DNA of 64,000 bases from Actinostola sp. cb2023. Lineage: Eukaryota > Cnidaria > Anthozoa > Actiniaria > Actinostolidae. The position numbers were made by a program, and so were the translations under genes. Under the pieces are notes generated by a model. The model worked only from the letters and a program-made list of their open reading frames with translations. It had not been told where the DNA came from and did not search any database. Below, in pieces: positions 1 to 11,513 of the stretch (position 1 is its first letter; every line of letters begins with the position of its first letter). The DNA lies in the NCBI GenBank assembly GCA_033675265.1, contig JAUJYZ010000439.1, forward strand, positions 1-64,000. The letters run 5' to 3'.

Positions 1-1532
1 GGATGGATGGTTAGATGAAGGATGAATGGATGATAGGATGGATTGTTAGATGGAAGGATCTATGATAGATGGATGGTTAGATGAAGATTGATGGATGCAT
101 AGGATGGATGGTTAGATGGAAGGATGGATGGATGATAGGATTGGATGGATAGATAGGATGGATGGTTGGGATGGGCCCGTTAGATGGAAGGATGGATGGA
201 TGATAGGGTGGATGGTTAGATGGTTTAGTTAGATGGAAGATGAATGGATGATGGATGAGAGGAAGGATGGATGGATGGATGAAAGGTATGTATGGTTAAT
301 GGATGGAAGGAGGGATGAGGATGGATGGTTAGATGGATGGATGCGTTGATGGAAGGAAGGATGGATGAGGGATGTGATGGTAGATGGACGGATGGATGGA
401 TGATAGATGGTTAGAAGATGGATGGGATGGAAATGGGATGGTAGGATGGTTAGATGAAAGGAAGGATGGATGAATAGGATGGATGCGTTAGAATGGAAGG
501 GATGGATGATGACTATGGTTAGATGGATTGTTAGATTGGAAGGATGGATGATAGATGATGGATGGTTAGATGGAAGGATGGATGGATGATAGGATGGATG
601 ATGTTAGATGGATGTTTTAGATGGAAGGATGGATGGATGATAGGATGGATGGTTAGATGGAAGGAAGGATGTATGATGGGATGGATGGTTAGATGGAAGG
701 ATGGATGGATGATAGGGTGGATGGTTAGATGGATGGATGGTTAGATGGAAGAATGAATGGATGATAGGATGGATGGTTAGATGGAAGAATGGATGGACGA
801 TAGGATGGATGGTTAGATGGAAGGATGAATGGATGATAGGATTGATGGTTAGATCTGGAAGGATGGATGGATGAAAGGATGGATGGTTAGATGCAAGGAA
901 GGATGGATGATAGGATGGATGGTTAGATGGATGGAGGATGGATGGACGATAGGATGGATGGTTAGATGGAAGGATGAATGGTATGATAGGATGGATGGTT
1001 AGATGGAAGGATGGATGGATGAAAGGATGGATGGTTAGATGCAAGGAAGGATGGATGATAGGATGGATGGTTAGATGGATGGACGATAGGATGGATGGTT
1101 AGATGGAAGGATGAATGGATGATAGGATGGATGGTTAGATGGAAGGATGGATGGATGAAAGGATGGATGGTTAGATGCAAGGAAGGATGGATGATAGGAT
1201 GGATGGTTAGATGGATGGATGGATGGATGGACGATAGGATGGATGGTTAGATGGAAGGATGAATGGATGATAGGATGGATGGTTAGATGGAAGGATGGAT
1301 GGATGAAAGGATGGATGGTTAGATGCAAGGAAGGATGGATGATAGGATGGATGGTTAGATGGATGGATGGATGGACGATAGGATGGATGGTTAGATGGAA
1401 GGATGAATGGATGATAGGATGGATGGTTAGATGGAAGGATGGATGGATGAAAGGATGGATGGTTAGATGCAAGGAAGGATGGATGATAGGATGGATGGTT
1501 AGATGGATGGTTAGATGGACGATAGGATGGAT
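1..1532. repeat. GGAT-rich minisatellite
   Basis: Tandem array built on GGATGGATGGTTAGATGGAA with variants (gatgaatgg, gatgcaagg, gacgatagg). The right part (about 960-1530) is ordered into near-identical higher-order units of roughly 140-150 bp, while the left part is more degenerate. Long open frames on both strands are by-products of a stop-poor repeat and encode only [14 protein letters not shown] or [14 protein letters not shown] polymers. The array runs off the left edge of the window. Confidence 0.95.
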
Positions 1533-1602
1533 GGTAATAATACATCTCGGTCGTGCGTTTCGAAAAAAAAAACAGAAGCTAATTAAGGTGCGGTAGTAAT
1601 AC

Positions 1603-2400
1603 ACTAATTGGAAGTTGGTTACCGGTTACCGGTTACCGATTCCAAAAATCCAGTTACCGGTTACCGATTTTTTTATTTTTGCAATTATGTCTGTTGTAGC
1701 CTGAATTCTATCGATCAGGATATAAATATATGGTTATTAATGGCATTATTTTTTCCGACTTTCCTCGGACGTTTTTGTAACAATACTCGAGAATTTAAGT
1801 CACTATAACTTTATCAATATTTATTCAATATTCACAAAACTTTGTCACCCGATGGGTGACTAGGTGTACCACCCATCGCAAGTATCGGTGTTGCCATCGC
1901 AACCTGAATAGCTGAGTAACCTGGCAATCACATGACTAAAACTTCAAGCCGAACGGCTTTATATAAGTCGTTATAACTTTATCAATATTTATTCAATATT
2001 CACAGAACATTGTCACCCGATAGGTGACTAGGTGTGCCACCCATCGCAAGTGCAGGTGTTGCCATCGCAACCTGAATAGCTGAGTAACCTGGCAATCACA
2101 TGACTAAAAACTACAAGCCGAACGGCTTTTATATAAGTCGTTATAACTTTATCAATATTTATTCAATATTCACAGAAACATTGTCACCAGATAGGTGACT
2201 AGGTGTGCCACCCATCGCAAGTGCAGGTGTTGCCATCGCAACCTGAATAGCTGAGTAACCTGGCAATCACATGACTAAAACTACCAACTCATGACTATAC
2301 TGATATAAGTCGTTATAACTTTATCAATATTTATTCAATATTCACAATTAACGCTGTCACCCGATGGGTGACTAGGTGTACCACCCATCAAATGTAGCGG
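1603..2400 (+). repeat. Left inverted-repeat arm of foldback element with about 4 tandem 168-bp units
   Basis: Each unit contains a near-perfect small palindrome (GTCACCC-GAT-GGGTGAC or a one-base variant), a TTGCCATCGCAACC stretch, CATGACTAAAAC and an AT-rich TTATCAATATTTATTCAATA segment. The GTGACTAGGTG boxes occur near 1856, 2025, 2194 and 2365, giving the period of about 169 bp. Confidence 0.9.
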
Positions 2401-3722
2401 TAACGATGTAAAGGGGAATTTAAAACAAATCAATTGTGACTGATTTCAGTTGGAGTTTGAGTCAAAAGAGCTCGTTTATGTATGCTTATGAAAAGTTCCA
2501 AGCATCAAACAATAAAGGAATTTTAAATTTAAAGAAATCTATGTCCTTCTTTTGCGTAATAATTTAAGTCCATCGGCTTTCTAGAACACCGAGATAACAA
2601 TCATACACTTGTAATAACAGGATTATCCTTACGCACGTGTAGAACCTATCTCACGTCCTGCCCCAGTCGTATGTGTACAATCAGTGATGACATACATACA
2701 TTTTAAAATGTGGACACTAATCAGTCGAACAAAAAAATCATTGACGAATGAAATCAATATATGTAAGGGCATTCCTTTGTCCATTGCATGTTTTTGTAGT
2801 AGCGATCGAAATTTACCATCCACACTAAGTGCTAGTCAACAATTGACTTGGTCACTCAAAACCAATTTGAGTGCATTATAAATTTCTATGTGTGCGACGG
2901 AAGTTGCGACAGAGTTGGAATGTGGCTATTACGTAGTCATACTAGATAAGAAATATAATAAATCTTACACAATATTCTAGATAGATGGTGATTTCCAAAT
3001 ATTATAGATAGTTACATTACATGTATTGACGTAAACGGAAACTGAAGCACTATATATACATGTAGCCATGCCTTACTGAACATTTACAACTGAACATTTA
3101 CAACTGACGCGATATGCTGGGTATATCAATAACGCCGTGCAATTAGTAATGACTGGAAATGGTTCGATACAAGGTCAGTTTCATATTTTGTTATTGATAC
3201 ATGTTTTAAAAACTGTATGCACTATTTTTCGTGATCAATAGTCTTAGCATAGTACCATAATATGCAACTCAAGCTACTGAGCTTATGAATGTGGCCTTTT
3301 ACCCACTCCCCCCCCGGGGGGGGGGGGGGGGACGGGTACTCCCAATATTTGCTATACGGGTATGCGCCGCTGGATAGGGTAGGTTTTTTTGGCTTTGGTC
3401 TTAGATAGGGTATACATTTCACCCTAAATTTTCTTGAATAGGGTCTGTAATTCTGACAAGGATCGTAATTTTCATTGGGAGAAATTGATAACAATTGATA
3501 ACGGGAAAAATCTGAGTGAGTATCAATTGTTATCAATTGATGATATACCGATTGATAATCAGTTAGTAAATTGGTATCAATTGACAATCAATTGAATTAG
3601 ATCTCTTTTCTAAACAATAGATTCAATGAAGATAGATAGATGGATAGCTTTATTAGTAAATAATGAAGTCATTCGTTTTTATCTAAAAGATGCAAAGCAT
3701 GGCCCCCATTTTACAAGCATGT

Positions 3723-3771
<49 letters not shown>

Positions 3772-4012
3772 AGTTTGGAGTGCAATGTTCGTGATGTATG
3801 TATGTTCATCACTTGCAGAAAAGAATACATACAACATTATTTGCAATCACTATTTGAGCGTTTTAAAACGTGAAGATGGTAGTCCAACTCAGCCCGGACA
3901 GTCTTTGTCTAGCATTGATGGGTACTGGAATCGTGTTGCAAGGAGTTATTTTTCAAAGCAAATAGTTTCCATAAATGAGGTGAAGGCATTCAGAAGGCTT
4001 CCAATCAAAGGA
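2401..4012. other. Non-coding left interior of the foldback element with homopolymer tracts
   Basis: No convincing gene. It contains a run of 8 C followed by 16 G (3308-3331), a 46-nt poly(C) tract (3724-3769) and an AT-rich stretch with repeated ATTGATAAC/GTTATCAAT words (3480-3600) able to form hairpins. Open frames here are short or run through the homopolymers. Confidence 0.6.
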
Positions 4013-4582
4013 ATGAAGGAAGGAAGGAAGGAAGGAAGGAAGGAAGGAGGAAGGAAGGAAGGAAGGAAGGAAGGAAGGAAGGAAGGCAGGAAGGAAGGAA
4101 GGAAGGAACTGGAAGGAAGGAAGGAAGGAAGGAAGGAAAGGAAGGAAGGAAGGAAGGAAGGAAGGAAGGCAGGAAGGAAGGAAGGAAGGAAGGAAGGAAG
4201 GAAGGAAGGAAGGAAGGAAGGAAGGAAGGAAGGAAGGAAGGAAGGAAGGAAGGAAGGAAGGAAGGAAGGAAGGAAGGAAGGAAGGAAGGAAGGAAGGAAG
4301 GAAGGAAGGAAGGAAGGAAGGAAGGAAGGAAGGAAGGAAGGAAGGAAGGAAGGAAGGAAGGAAGGAAGGAAGGAAGGAAGGAAGGAAGGAAGGAAGGAAG
4401 GAAGGAAGGAAGGAAGGAAGGAAGGAAGGAAGGAAGGAAGGAAGGAGGAAGGAAGGAAGGAAGGAAGGAAGGAAGGAAGGAAAGGAAGGAAGGAAGAGGA
4501 AGGAAGGAAGGAAGGAAGGAAGGAAGGAAGGAAGGAAGGAAGGAAGGAAGGAAGGGAAGGAAAGGAAGGAAGGAAGGAAGGA
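4013..4582. repeat. (GGAA)n microsatellite, about 570 bp
   Basis: Almost uninterrupted GGAA/AAGG tetranucleotides with a few GGCA or GGAGG interruptions. The EGRKEGRK and FLPSFLPS open frames on the two strands are translations of the repeat. It lies inside the foldback element. Confidence 0.97.
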
Positions 4583-4815
4583 TTTTAGCAATTCCTAGAC
4601 TGATTAAAACAGTTTATTATTATTGGTAAACATTGCTAAACTAAAGATTTTACGCTTTTTCAGGAAAGAAAAATTGTACATTCAACGGGCCGAAAATCAT
4701 CAATTCCCTTAAAAGAGGGTAGTTTTAAAATGAAGTTAATTAGTATATTTTGCATTTCGCAATAATGCAAACATTGCAGCACCTGAACGACAGACACTAG
4801 ACTCGGCTGTTTCAA

Positions 4816-5256
4816 ATGACGGATCTTGTTAATACAATCATTTTAGGATCAGATGATAGTGAAATGGAAGAAGAGAAAGGCGGAGAAGGCAATCGTAGTT
4901 GTATCGAAAAGGAAGACATCGCAACAAAAGGTAACATAATCCATGATCAATCACTGGTTTTCAACATGTGGGAGAGGAACACATATTGCAAATGTCTCAC
5001 TATTCCAATAATGTGGATTTTAATTAATCTTATAGATTCAGACACAAGTCCCGTGAGAGAAGATAGCGATTTAGATACGGATGACGACCTTGAGCGTATT
5101 GACCCAGAAATCGAGGAGTTCGTCAAAAACCAAATGCCACACCTTCAATCCATTCCAGATGTTTCTGACAACGAAAGACTACAAGCATCAGTGGTTCTTT
5201 CACGGTCAGAATTCAGGGAAATAATGAGAATATTGCTATGGAGCGATATTTCAAGA
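4816..5256 (+). CDS. Acidic hypothetical protein, possibly encoded by the foldback element
   Basis: Unrecognised. The ATG at 4816 opens an exon ending AAAAG|GTAACA at 4930. A plausible second exon begins after TTATAG at 5036 and keeps the frame. The product starts MTDLVNTIILGSDDSEMEEE and has a very acidic middle (DSDLDTDDDLERIDPEIEE), then a more ordered tail ending LLWSDISR before a GTAAGT-type donor at 5257. Downstream acceptors near 5291 would make an unusually short intron. A further 70-codon open frame at 5421-5633 has a basic end (TSRRKAKNPRKN). No transposase catalytic motif is visible. It could be the N-terminal part of an element-encoded protein or a captured host fragment. Confidence 0.35.
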
Positions 5257-5814
5257 GTAAGTTCTTCTTGCTACAAAATAATTTGTTACAGCAGTTCGTC
5301 ATCACGATTCCCGTTAAAAGAGCGCGGTCTTTTCGGATTATGCACTAGAGAATATGAATTCACGAATATGCATGGGATAAGATCTAACGGTGAAATGATT
5401 TCCTCGTTATCCTAACGTAATTGCTCTCCTATGCTATGAAGGAGGAAGATGTATCTTATAATACAACCGTGTTAAACATATTTGGAACCCAGGACGGACA
5501 CTCACTGTATTTCAATTCTCTAACCACCATAGTCAAAGACACCGACCTAAAGCAAAAGAACACGGGTGAAAAGACGTCCCGTAGAAAGGCAAAGAATCCA
5601 AGGAAAAATTGTCAAGAAAATCTAGGATATTAGAATCATTTTCTTTGCTTGCCGACTCTTTTTGGGTTTCGATAACTAGCAGCCAAGTTTGACATCAGTA
5701 TTAGTTGCTTGCTTGCTGCTTTACTTGTTTATCGGGTGACAATGTTTTTTTCAACATTGAATAACTGTTACTAGTTTGGGTCTCCAGACAAACGTGAAAT
5801 GATTGGGTGGAAAA
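5257..5814. other. Right interior of foldback element, mostly non-coding
   Basis: Contains the 70-codon open frame at 5421-5633 mentioned with the preceding entry. From 5640 to 5814 I see nothing except an incomplete start of the repeat arm (TATCGGGTGACAATG at about 5732). Confidence 0.5.
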
Positions 5815-7071
5815 CCGAGTCACCCATCGGGTGACAGCGTTAATTGTGAATATTGAATAAATATTGATAAAGTTATAACGACTTATATAAAGCCGTTCGA
5901 CTTGAAGTTTTAGTCATGTGATTGCCAGGTTACTCAGCTATTCAGGTTGCGATGGGCAACACCGGCACTTGCGATGGGTGGCACACCTAGTCACCTATCG
6001 GGTGACAATGTTCTGTGAATATTGAATAAATATTGATAAAGTTATAACGACTTATATAAAGCCGTTCGGCTTGAAGTTTTAGTCATGTGATTGCCAGGTT
6101 ACTCAGCTATTCAGGTTGCGATGGCAACACCGGCACTTGCGATGGGTGGCACACCTAGTCACCTATCGGGTGACAATGTTTTGTAAATATTGAATAAATA
6201 TTGATAAAGTTATAACGACTTATGTAAAGTTTTAGTCATATGATTGCCAGGTTACTCAGCTATTCAGGTTGCGATGGCAACACGGGCACTTGCGATGGGT
6301 GGGTACACCTAGTCACCTATCGGGTGACAAAGTTTTGTGAATATTGAATAAATATTGATAAAGTTATAACGACTTATATATAGTCATGAGTTGGTAGTTT
6401 TAGTCATGTGATTGCCAGGTTACTCAGCTATTTAGGTTGCGATGGCAACACCTGCACTTGCGATGGGTGGCACACCTAGTCACCCATCGGGTGACAAAGG
6501 TTTGTGAATATTGAATAATATTGATAAAGTTATAAACGACTTATATAAAGCCGTTCGGCTTGTAGTTTTAGTCATGTGATTGCCAGGTTACTCAGCTATT
6601 CAGGTTGCGATGGCAACACCTGCACTTGCGATGGGTGGCACACCTAGTCACCTATCGGGTGACAATGTTCTGTGAATATTGAATAAATATTGATAAAGTT
6701 ATAACGACTTATATAAAGCCGTTCGGCTTGAAGTTTTAGTCATGTGATTGCCAGGTTACTCAGCTATTCAGGTTGCGATGGCAACACCGATACTTGCGAT
6801 GGGTGGTACACCTAGTCACCCATCGGGTGACAAAGTTTTGTGAATATTGAATAAATATTGATAAAGTTATAGTGACTTAAATTCTCGAGTATTGTTACAA
6901 AAACGTCCGAGGAAAGTCGGAAAAATAATGCCATTAATAACCATATATTTATATCCTGATCGATAGAATTCAGGCTACAACAGACATAATTACAAAAATA
7001 AAAAAATCGGTAACCGGTAACTGGATTTTTGGAATCGGTAACCGGTAACCGGTAACCAACTTCCAATTAGT
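5815..7071 (-). repeat. Right inverted-repeat arm of foldback element with 6-7 tandem 168-bp units
   Basis: Reverse-complement copy of the left arm, with CACCTAGTCAC boxes near 5985, 6153, 6306, 6475, 6643 and 6811. Some units carry small deletions, for example one around 6215-6240. Unequal copy number between the arms is usual for foldback elements that expand by unequal exchange. Confidence 0.9.
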
Positions 7072-8479
7072 CGGTAATACGGGCAACAAAATCGTGCAAC
7101 TTGTCGCGCAACATTGTTGCGTTGCAAGTTGCAGAGCAAACAGGAGGGACTTTTGTGTGCGCATGCGTCGCCACAGTCAGATGAATACAAGATGTACTCG
7201 ACACAAGTTGTTTGGTTCCAATGTTTACAGTTTTTGCGGACGTACTACGAGAATTGTATGTACTGAACACGCAGAAATGAATTCTTAATGCTATCTTTGT
7301 GCCTTAAAGTTATTTCATTGATCGAAATATTAGAGTATTATGCCTTTATTTGATATCAAATTCCTGTTCTTTTGCTGTGCTAAATACTCTATTTTGGACA
7401 ACATGGCGGCCAGCTGACATGGAGTAAGCAGTTTGTCGACGTTGCAAGCTCAGTCGCGAAGAAGATGTAAGGGAAAGTAAATACATTTAGTCAATTCTTA
7501 TACATATGGAATGTATATTATTATATTTTAGCTTTCATCAACACCAAATCAACTTCAAATAAACGAAGATAAACTTGGGTATGATGTCTGGAATACTCAA
7601 TTATCCCAATCTTTAAAGTTAGTTATCTCGAAATTGAGCCGAAATCTCCACAATTTCCACTACATAATTCATTAAAGTCATGTTTCCTGTTTTGAAAAAT
7701 TCCAGTAACTTCTCTGGGAAAAATCGCTCGGTCGAAGATTTTCGACAATATCTTCGTCATAATTTGTAGAACGTGAATTAATCGTCAACACATTTATTAT
7801 GGTATTCGTTTTATGGTAGGGCCTCTTCTGTCAGTGTTCCAATGTTCTTGTAATGTTCCCATCAAGGTCATGTTTTTAGATATTATGCTGAGATCGGTCA
7901 AAGTGTAAACATTTTATTGAAGTGTAAAGTTTGCATAAATTTCATTACTCAAAAATATTCATATTTTGCATATTGCTTGAAATCCAGCCCAAATCTCCAC
8001 AAAAATTTTACCATTTCATAGAACTATGTACCATATGCTTTCAGTATATGTTATTGAGATTGTTGGAAAAAATCGCCAGAAGAGATAAAATTACAGTTTT
8101 TCATGATAACAACAAAAATATCTTCATGGAAAGGTCGGGGAAGACATCTAAATTGTTTTCAAATTCGACGAAACTTTGTACAGGTATAGTAAAATAAATA
8201 CCACAAGACACCAGGACAGTTTCAAGACTGTTGTTACAGTATTTATAGAAAAACAAATTAAGATATAATCCACAAAATTCCAGCTTGGGCTTCCTGTGCC
8301 GTTCAATATCAAACAAAATACGAATTTTATGAATAGCCAGTGTGCAGTGAAAAGCTAGAATTAAATTAACATTTGACAATATAATAAGCCTTTTTGTCGA
8401 ACTCTGATGATCAAAATAGCAACATAATAAAATATAGCGTTATTATTACTATAATCGGTTTTTGTTCTTCCGAAATTAC
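7072..8479. other. Interior of the TTAA element, no gene seen
   Basis: 7085-7140 is the inner continuation of the GCAACA-rich left end of the TTAA element. From about 7260 to 8479 the sequence is AT-rich with only short open frames (the longest 92 codons), none resembling a known family. No exon with flanking splice signals could be supported. Confidence 0.5.
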
Positions 8480-8812
8480 GCTTTTATGGTCCAGCGGTCA
8501 AGCGCATGCTCATGCAAATTTCCCTCCTGTTGCAGAGCAATGTTTCTCGTATTACCACCGTTCGCGCAACTTGTCACGCAACATATTTTCGTGTTGCAGG
8601 TTGCAAAACTTTGTTGCGCAAAGTAGAAGCTCTTTCTACTTCATGCAACAAAGTTTTGCAACCTGCAACAAATGACCGAAAATTTAATTTGTTGCGCGAC
8701 AAGTTGCACGAACGATGGTAATACGAGAAACATAGCTCTGCAACTTGCAACGCAACAATCTGAAAATGTTGCGCGACAAGTTGCACGATTTTGTTGCTCG
8801 TATTACCGCACC
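8480..8812. repeat. GCAACA/TTGTTGC inverted-repeat cluster at right end of TTAA element
   Basis: Repeated words GTTGCGCGACAAGTTGCAC, GTTGCAGAGC and CGTATTACC in both orientations between 8515 and 8812. At least two nested inverted pairs are visible around the 8630-8660 AGAAGCTC/TTTCTACTTC region. The same word usage recurs in the separate element at 25115-25373. Confidence 0.75.
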
Positions 8813-8879
8813 TTAAAAGGAAAACAAAATTGCGAATTGAATGAATGAATTTTCAAAAATCGAAATTTTATATGAAAAC

Positions 8880-8904
8880 CTTGGAGGCAACTCTTGCCTC
8901 CAAG
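8880..8904. other. Perfect short hairpin
   Basis: CTTGGAGGCAA, a 3-nt loop CTC, then TTGCCTCCAAG: an 11-bp perfect stem. It lies immediately left of the element that starts near 8911. Confidence 0.8.
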
Positions 8905-8910
8905 CGTAAA

Positions 8911-10505
8911 AAAGTATTACCAAGAGACCATAAGGGACAGAGAGGGAGTCTCGCGCTATTCTTGGGATATCTTAATTTCAATAAATCTATTTTTAGAATG
9001 CGGACGTCTGAGGAAATTAACTTCCGGTTCAAAGTAGATGGCGGCTATCTTACTCTATCCCGGCGAAATAAAACCATGTTTTTGTTTTGTTTTTTGAATT
9101 TGATTACTTTTTATAAATGGCTCGGATAATTTATAGATTATTAGACTTTTGAGACGGCAGTAATGAGTCAGATGATAACAAAGAAAATGTAAATGTCCCG
9201 CGGAAAGAAACTAGTGAATGCTTTTTGTCAACAACTGCTTCTTTCATCTGCACCAAAATGTCTAATTCTTCTTCCATTTGAGACCTGCTTTCTGATCAGT
9301 GTTATTTTTCGTTTCCCTTTCTTTGCTGAGAGAGTGTCTTTCCCAAGTTTAATTTGGCAAAGTGCTGCACCAGGCAGAAATTCGGTATAAACTAACAGAA
9401 ATAATATTACTTGATTCTGACTGAGCAAAGTGGCATAAACAAGGGAATACAATATACCGGTGATGCGGCCTCTATTTGAAATGGTACTCGATGGATAACA
9501 AAGTAATTTTGAACGGTTTTGCGCTCAACTTTTTATTTTCACTGAAGCGCCCGATGAAGCGGCCATAAAAGCCAACTTGTGGACTCAGTGAATCCAGTAA
9601 ACGTTGAATCAAAACTTGAATGAAGTAAACCGTAGTTTTTGCAGAGATTTCAAGTCATTCAGATGCCGTTATACACACAAAAAATATTCACAATCCATTT
9701 TTAAGTCATTTTAGGTAAAGAAAATACACAAGCACACAACAAACACGCTTACTTTCACTGCTTGTTTGATTCACTCGTGACTCGCGGCAAATTTGTTTCA
9801 GTTGAATAGCCTTGTGAAAACTCTTCAAACGCCACAACGATAATTACAAGATACCACTAAACCACATACAAGAATAAATTGAAGTCACTTTCTGACGAAA
9901 TAGTTTGACGAAAGAGACGGAAATACGTCTTTGAAAGTCTTCGGCTAAGCCGGCAGCTTTGCATCCACACGCTACAACAATCAACAGCCTTTTTGGAAAA
10001 CCAGCAATTTTCACGACTTTATCCCGTTAGATTTTCCATCGGATTTAGTCTTTAATGCACTTTCAAATCGATTACATCTATTCTTGGGAATGTTTTTCTT
10101 AATTGTTCAAGGCAGAACACCAAGAAGAAAGTACAAACAGCGACCTTCTTCATGCAGCGACCTTCTTGTTGAGTTGGCAGTAGTTTTCGGCGTTTAGTTT
10201 TTGTTGTTCATTCAATCCTACAGACCACGACACAAGGCGACTTTTGGACTCTGTTCGAACTTAAACAACTCCTTTCCATATAAAATAAATTCTTGCGATG
10301 CTTTTCTGATGATTTCAGTCAAAATCAGAGTCAAAATACTCGGCCTAAAAAAACAATTTTTACATCTGCTTGAACCGGAAGTTAATTTCTTCAGACGTCC
10401 GCATTCTAAAAATAGATTTATTGAAATTAAGATATCCCAGACCAGAAGTCCAGACCCTATACTGGAAGACTCCCTCTCTGTCCCTCATGGTCTCTTGGTA
10501 TTACT
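8911..10505. mobile_element. Non-autonomous DNA transposon with about 120-bp inverted ends
   Basis: The left end, AAGTATTACCAAGAGACC with GGGACAGAGAGGGAGTC (8912-8955), is mirrored by 10460-10505. Further in, 8963-9031 and 10372-10439 are inverted copies sharing GGGATATCTTAATTTC and GCGGACGTCTGA. Between them the right arm has about 30 nt not present in the left. The interior (9032-10371) has no recognisable gene. Target duplication could not be read with confidence. Confidence 0.75.
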
Positions 10506-10523
10506 TATCGTTTTTTGTACACA

Positions 10524-10635
10524 CAGGGCCGTACATAGCACAGGGTCAGGGAGGGCACCCTAGCAAGGCGAAAAAGATGCCAAAAAGTACTGAGAATTGT
10601 ACTATTTTTATTTATTTATTTGCTGTTAAATATGA

Positions 10636-10701
<66 letters not shown>

Positions 10702-10728
10702 TTGAAGTTTGGGTTATGTACGGCCCTG
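10524..10728. mobile_element. Short element with CAGGGCCGTACATA ends around a 62-nt poly(C) tract
   Basis: Ends CAGGGCCGTACATA and TATGTACGGCCCTG are exact inverted copies. ACACA directly flanks both sides (10519-10523 and 10729-10733), a likely 5-bp target duplication. The middle holds 62 consecutive C (10640-10701). CAGGG-type ends resemble hAT elements, though hAT usually makes 8-bp duplications. Confidence 0.75.
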
Positions 10729-11323
10729 ACACATATATTTAAATGTATGACTGGCTGCATTTCTGTCGAATAATATCTGTATATAGAAAACTATATTGTA
10801 AATAACGACTTGTTCAAATATACACGAGATATTATTTCATTGTATTGTATAAGTTACAATGTTCGACATACTGTATGTTAAGCCATTACGATTGAATTAT
10901 TGTCACACATTTCCTCGCGTATAAGACGCACCTCACCTATTAGGCGCACCCTCGATCGACCGTGATTCAGTTTAGGGAAAAACGTTAGTTAAAGACCCGT
11001 TCATAAGCCCTCACTATTCCCCTCCCTCCCCTCCCTGGACTCACCAGAAATTCATAACTGCGTTTGCTGTCAATCATATTTCTCTGGTGCAGCGCTGATT
11101 CGGGGAGGAACCTGTGCTATATAAAAACGCGTACAACATCAACCAACTGCAAAGTGAGTATAATATAGTTATGGACTGACCACACCCACATTGGTGAAAT
11201 TGATCGACCAATTTAGAACAGCGAAGAAGAGGATGGGAGAAGATGGGAGGATAGAAACGTAGGTTAAGTTTTCAGTTGCAATTCTGTAAGCGGTTAACAT
11301 TTTCAGTAAGAACAATACATATT
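10729..11323. other. Intergenic, no gene seen
   Basis: AT-rich. 10910-10960 resembles a dispersed motif (CCTCGCGTATAAGACGCAC) similar in style to the one near 35815-36060. The 88-codon frame on the minus strand that spans 11169-11435 simply reads into the hairpin at 11324. Confidence 0.5.
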
Positions 11324-11472
11324 TTAAATAAATTGTAGTGGCTTCATCTGCATTTAAAATTTGTTTAATGAACCAAGCTTTCGGCCATTGCGGCCATTGC
11401 GGCCGCAATGGCCGAAAGCTTGGTTCATTAAACAAATTTTAAATGCAGATGAAGCCACTACAATTTATTTAA
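11324..11472. repeat. Perfect 149-bp palindrome (72-bp arms, 5-nt loop)
   Basis: Reading outward from the loop ATTGC (11396-11400), the arms match base for base: GCGGCC next to the loop, through AAGCTTGGTTCATTAAAC, to TAAATAAATTGTAG at the ends. Sequence outside both arms is unrelated, and no target duplication is obvious. Confidence 0.9.
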
Positions 11473-11513
11473 TCTGATGCCTGCATACAAGGAAACCCTT
11501 AAAATACATATTT

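Larger units (their letters stand above)
1603..7071. mobile_element. Foldback-type DNA transposon, about 5.5 kb
   Basis: Ends are exact inverted copies beginning ACTAATTGGAAGTTGG followed by repeated GGTTACC motifs (1603-1670 and 7005-7071). Inside lie arrays of a roughly 168-bp repeat in inverted orientation: about four copies on the left (to about 2400) and six to seven on the right (5815-6870). The flanks share GTAATAC (1596-1602 and 7074-7080), a likely 7-bp target duplication with a 2-nt uncertainty at the right junction. The insertion point is 16 bp inside the left end of the TTAA element. Architecture matches foldback elements such as Galileo of the P superfamily, but I cannot assign the superfamily from sequence. 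Confidence 0.85.
1587..8812. mobile_element. TTAA-flanked inverted-repeat element (GCAACA-rich), hosting a foldback element
   Basis: The left end reads TTAA then GGTGCGGTA (TTAA at 1583-1586). The right end reads TACCGCACC then TTAA (8813-8816). Sequence just inside both ends is GCAACA/TTGTTGCGCG-rich: 7085-7140 on one side and 8700-8800 on the other are inverted copies. TTAA duplications are typical of piggyBac and Kolobok elements. Without the nested foldback element (1603-7071) it would be about 1.76 kb. I see no transposase in the remaining interior, so it is probably non-autonomous. Confidence 0.7.

Noticed and set aside
562..1604. Several [10 protein letters not shown] and DGWMIGWM frames
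   Set aside because: Translations of the GGAT minisatellite.
3626..4591. 320-codon GRKE-rich frame and 212-codon FLPS-rich antisense frame
   Set aside because: Both are translations of poly(C) and the (GGAA)n microsatellite.
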